DNA from: Treponema sp.
GTDB taxonomy: Bacteria > Spirochaetota > Spirochaetia > Treponematales > Breznakiellaceae
Direction of reading: 5' to 3'
Assembly (NCBI GenBank): GCA_031273185.1
Contig: JAISSG010000013.1
Span: 1 to 8,800, forward strand
DNA: 8,800 bases
The notes beneath the pieces were generated by a model. It was not told the origin of the DNA, ran no database searches, and saw nothing but the letters and a program-made list of their open reading frames with translations. Position 1 is the stretch's first letter; each line of letters starts with the position of its first letter. Positions 6,577 through 8,800 of the stretch are shown here, piece after piece. A program made the translations under genes and the position numbers.

Positions 6577-7344
6577 TCAGTCCACCGGCTCGGTGAGTAT
6601 CTCCGTCTTGCCGTTGACTATGGCCACCGTATGCTCCCAGTGGGCTGACACGCTGTCATCGGAAGTGACGACTGTCCAGTCGTCGTCCAGCACTTCCACG
6701 CCGGCACCGCCCATGTTGATCATCGGCTCGATGGCAAACACCATGCCGTTGCCCATGCGGGGGTTGGGGCCGTGGGGGTAGTTGGGGACCTGGGGGTCCT
6801 CGTGCAGGGAGAAACCAACGCCGTGGCCGCAGTACTCCCTCACTATGCCGTAGCCCCTCGCTTTTGCGTGGCCTTCCACGGCACGGGCAATCTGCAAAAG
6901 GCGGTCGCCCTCCTTGACCGCGGCTATGCCCCGGTACAGGCACTCCCTGGTGGTAACGTTGAGGTCATGCACCTCGCTGCTTACCCTGCCCGCCTCTATG
7001 CTAACCGCCTGGTCGCTGACAAAGCCGTCGAGTTCTATGCCGCAGTCAAGCCCCACCAGGTCGCCCTCCTGGATTTTCCGCTTCGAGGGAATGCCGTGGA
7101 TCACCTCGTTGTTGATTGAAATGCAGATGGCAGCCGGATAGGGGGCGTGGTTCTTGGGCTGGCGGTAGCCCAAAAACACCGGCTTGCCCCCCGAGCGTTT
7201 TATCCAGTTCCGTACCCAGTGATCGATTTCGATGGTCTGCACGCCGGGCTTTACCAGCGGGATAAGCTCCCGGTACATGGCGGACAGCATCTTGCATGAT
7301 TTCCTGATGCTTTCGATTTGTTTTTCCGTTTTTAGCCGGATCAT
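6577..7344 (-). CDS. map: Methionine aminopeptidase, type I
   Basis: The 255-residue cytoplasmic metalloenzyme removes the N-terminal methionine from new proteins. All active-site residues of the family are visible: H83 in NNEVIHGIP, metal ligands D100 and D111 in LDCGIELDGFVSD, H174 in CGHGVGF, H181 in SLHED, E206 in FAIEPM and E237 in HWEHTVAI. The length equals that of a standard type Ia enzyme with no N-terminal zinc-finger extension. The start ATG overlaps the stop of the upstream dnaJ-like gene (ATGA), and only a weak AAGG lies about 12 bases upstream. Translation is therefore probably coupled to that gene. The protein ends in TEPVD just before the AT-rich convergent intergenic stretch. 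Confidence 0.96.
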   Translation of the reverse strand: MIRLKTEKQIESIRKSCKMLSAMYRELIPLVKPGVQTIEIDHWVRNWIKRSGGKPVFLGYRQPKNHAPYPAAICISINNEVIHGIPSKRKIQEGDLVGLDCGIELDGFVSDQAVSIEAGRVSSEVHDLNVTTRECLYRGIAAVKEGDRLLQIARAVEGHAKARGYGIVREYCGHGVGFSLHEDPQVPNYPHGPNPRMGNGMVFAIEPMINMGGAGVEVLDDDWTVVTSDDSVSAHWEHTVAIVNGKTEILTEPVD

Positions 7345-8150
7345 ATAGCGGCGGCCTTCTTTCGCATACGCGCCGGTTTCACGCCGCCCTGTTTTTTAGC
7401 CTCCCGGAGTACCTGCTGGGCGGCTGCCTGATCGCCCAGATCAGAAAGGGTCTTTGCCAGCAAGCGCATCCAGAAAAAATTGTCGCGCATGGGAAAGCCC
7501 AGGGCTAAAAGGGTTTGCAGGCACTCTATCCATGTTTCGTCGTCCACCTGGGGCCGAAGGCGCAGGCGCGCAATCTCCCTGATAAATTTTTCAACCTCGA
7601 CGGTAAAATGGCGGAAATAGGGAAGCCTCCGCTCCTCCTGGATAACAAGCGCCAGAAGCCGGAACGCCTCGTAGCTGTGCTGGCGCCTGTCCAGTTCCTC
7701 GGCAAGGATGAAGCAGCAGTCCAGCCAGTCGTCCCTGTGCAGGTACTTTTCCATCGGAAAATTGATGCCGCCGTTTTTTCGCCACAGGGCAATCGCCTCG
7801 TCCTCCCCAAGGTGCAGCAGCTCGAAAAACATGAGCTTCGCCTGGCTTGCCGGGTCGTCCCCCTGCTCTCGCAGCCAAACACGGTAGTCAAAGCCGGAAG
7901 CTGCGGCTGCGCCGCCGGCGTGACCGGCAGCGAGGCCGCTGACAAAGCGGGAATAGGCGCGGTCGTATTCCCAGCGGCGCTCCTCGCTGGACAGCGTCTG
8001 GTAGGCGGCGAGGAGCTTGCGCATCTCGGCCTCGGCGGCGCTTCCGGCGATGTCGGGATGCAGCCGCTTGGCCTTTTCCCGAAACGCCTTTTTTATTTTT
8101 CCAGCCGAGGCATCGCGCCCAACGCCGAGGAGATCGTAGTAGTTCTTCAT
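7341..8150 (-). CDS. J-domain (DnaJ-like, class III) protein with helical C-terminal region
   Basis: The 269-residue protein begins with a J domain (about 2-66): YYDLLGV, helix II KIKKAFREKAKRL, the essential HPD at 31-33, and the ending SSEERRWEYDRAY. J domains stimulate the ATPase of an Hsp70 (DnaK) partner. There is no Gly/Phe-rich region, zinc-finger repeat or DnaJ substrate-binding domain, so this is a specialised class III co-chaperone and not DnaJ itself. An Ala/Gly linker (about 72-86) leads to a mostly helical region (90-255). Two segments there, about 140-180 and 205-250, have a TPR-like pattern (for example FFWMRLLAKTLSDLGDQAAA). The basic tail PARMRKKAAAI may bind RNA or acidic partners; that is a guess. 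ATG 8150 is the only start before an upstream in-frame stop, though it lacks a good ribosome binding site. The gene overlaps map by four bases. Confidence 0.88.
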   Translation of the reverse strand: MKNYYDLLGVGRDASAGKIKKAFREKAKRLHPDIAGSAAEAEMRKLLAAYQTLSSEERRWEYDRAYSRFVSGLAAGHAGGAAAASGFDYRVWLREQGDDPASQAKLMFFELLHLGEDEAIALWRKNGGINFPMEKYLHRDDWLDCCFILAEELDRRQHSYEAFRLLALVIQEERRLPYFRHFTVEVEKFIREIARLRLRPQVDDETWIECLQTLLALGFPMRDNFFWMRLLAKTLSDLGDQAAAQQVLREAKKQGGVKPARMRKKAAAI

Positions 8151-8259
8151 CTGCTGTCTTTTCCGCTGTAATGGCGAACCGGTTGAGCGCCTGCCCCCAG
8201 CCCTTTACGGCATAATCCATTTCTTTGGCGCATTGCGAACCGCCAGATACAGTGCCTTG

Positions 8260-8288
8260 ACTATAGCATTGTCCGCGCTAAATGTCGA
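8260..8288 (-). promoter_or_regulatory. Strong sigma70-type promoter for the dnaJ-like/map operon
   Basis: On the minus strand TCGACA (8288-8283) and TATAGT (8265-8260) match the -35 and -10 consensus at five of six positions each. The spacer is exactly 17 bases, and TGC directly before the -10 makes it an extended -10 element. Transcription would start near 8253, giving a leader of about 100 bases before the ATG at 8150. The promoter lies just after the end of the lipoprotein gene, which implies that dnaJ-map is transcribed independently. The region 8151-8324 contains no other supported feature. Confidence 0.65.
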
Positions 8289-8324
8289 GCGGCTCCTGGC
8301 AAAGGTTCTCTAACAGGGGAAGCC

Positions 8325-8732
8325 TTATTCGTCTAAAACGGTGATATGAAAATCGTCTCCGCTCTTTGTGGCTACATACCTGTAGCTTTTCTCGTTCAAG
8401 GACTCTACGGCAAAATACCGATACTTGTTAAGGCCCTTCGGGTGCCTTGATCCAAGTCTTTCCGTGTCACCGATGCCTTTTAATCTTCCCAATTCAACCA
8501 ATTCCCACATATTTTTACGCGGATCATGAATATAAACATTAAATCTTATATTCGAATCGCTTGATTCATTTCGCAGTATTATGTAATCGTTACAAGTTCC
8601 CCTTACTTGAAAGGAATCGATTATGTAAGAAAACGGTTTCTCAAATTCAGGCTGAGAATACTCAAGCGACGCGCATGAATTAACCGAAATAACCAATCCA
8701 CCAACAGCAATAAAAACCAGCATTTTCTTCAT
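8325..8732 (-). CDS. Small putative lipoprotein, unknown function
   Basis: The 135-residue protein starts with a lipoprotein signal peptide: MKKM, a hydrophobic stretch (LVFIAVGGLVIS) and the lipobox-like VNSC with the lipid-attachment Cys at residue 20. The box is relaxed compared with the LAGC consensus, as is common in spirochaetes. The mature part (about 115 residues) is a mix of strands with many aromatic residues and charges (RYRYVA-type pattern near 103-115), suggesting a small beta-rich domain on the membrane surface. I recognise no family. A strong ribosome binding site (GAGGAG, about 6 bases upstream of the ATG) confirms the start. Its base composition is more AT-rich than that of the dnaJ-map operon downstream. 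It is probably transcribed from beyond the right edge or from near the palindrome upstream. Confidence 0.8.
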   Translation of the reverse strand: MKKMLVFIAVGGLVISVNSCASLEYSQPEFEKPFSYIIDSFQVRGTCNDYIILRNESSDSNIRFNVYIHDPRKNMWELVELGRLKGIGDTERLGSRHPKGLNKYRYFAVESLNEKSYRYVATKSGDDFHITVLDE

Positions 8733-8737
8733 TTTTT

Positions 8738-8744
8738 GCTCCTC
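8738..8744 (-). promoter_or_regulatory. Ribosome binding site of the lipoprotein gene
   Basis: On the minus strand GAGGAGC is placed six to seven bases before the ATG at 8732. It is one of the clearest Shine-Dalgarno sequences in the window and fixes the lipoprotein start. Confidence 0.8.
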
Positions 8745-8764
8745 AAAAACGAATTTAGCAACAG

Positions 8765-8800
8765 GGCCTTTTCCAAAACCCGGTTAGTTTTGGAAAAGCC
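8765..8800. repeat. Long palindrome (14-bp stem, 7-base loop) at right edge
   Basis: GGCCTTTTCCAAAAC (8765-8779) pairs with GTTTTGGAAAAGCC (8787-8800) around the loop CCGGTTA, with one bulged C. It may extend past the window end. It lies about 30 bases upstream of the lipoprotein ATG. No T-run follows on the minus strand, and the continuation on the plus strand is not visible. It could be an intergenic palindromic repeat of REP type, an operator, or the terminator of a gene beyond the edge. Confidence 0.7.

Noticed and set aside
7515..8171. A 218-codon plus-strand frame opposite the dnaJ-like gene
   Set aside because: It is a shadow of the J-domain gene; no motif or start signal was found.
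7888..8220. A 110-codon minus-strand frame starting at 8220 and overlapping the dnaJ-like gene in another frame
   Set aside because: Most of it is a frame-shifted reading of the J domain. Its start lacks a ribosome binding site, and only about 24 codons lie upstream of the real gene. A short leader peptide cannot be excluded but is not supported.
8289..8327. Possible terminator after the lipoprotein gene (GGCT..CCTG pairing with CAGGAGCC)
   Set aside because: The stem needs a three-base bulge and a 15-base loop, and there is no T-run.

Overview
The window reads as bacterial chromosome, most likely from a spirochaete of the Treponema group. That placement is an inference. It rests on the pairing of a GH57/DUF1957 protein with a DUF4912 protein, a membrane SpoIIE-type phosphatase with an unusual long C-terminal region, and a small lipoprotein with a relaxed lipobox. 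I could run no database comparison. Almost all coding is on the minus strand and fairly GC-rich; one AT-rich gene on the plus strand stands out.

Left block (1-5556, minus strand, read from right to left): an RluA-type pseudouridine synthase, a DUF4912 protein, a GH57/DUF1957 alpha-glucan-branching-enzyme-like protein, a three-pass membrane PP2C/SpoIIE phosphatase, and the start of a small helical protein that runs off the left edge. The gaps are 33, 14, 1 and 14 bases, so this looks like one operon. It joins alpha-glucan metabolism or glucan recognition to a membrane sensor-phosphatase. Two oddities lie here. The GH57 protein has Asn where the family's catalytic acid/base Asp is expected. The pseudouridine synthase gene carries an in-frame tract of tandem heptamers (GGGGAAT/GGGGAGT).

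Middle (5557-6576): a divergent intergenic region with a hairpin and a plausible sigma70-type promoter drives a lone AT-rich Mrr-like PD-(D/E)xK nuclease gene on the plus strand. An AT-rich convergent intergenic stretch follows. The gene looks like a horizontally acquired defence-type insertion between housekeeping operons.

Right block (6577-8800, minus strand): a lipoprotein gene is followed by a dnaJ-like gene with its own good promoter. This J-domain protein has an N-terminal J domain and a helical C-terminal part. Its stop codon overlaps the start of a type I methionine aminopeptidase gene (ATGA), so the two are probably translationally coupled protein-maturation functions. At the right edge, upstream of the lipoprotein gene, is a strong 14-bp palindrome.

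No tRNA, rRNA, CRISPR array or transposase was seen. The main candidates for follow-up are the altered GH57 active site within the glucan/phosphatase operon, the heptamer tract inside the pseudouridine synthase gene, and the orphan Mrr-like nuclease.
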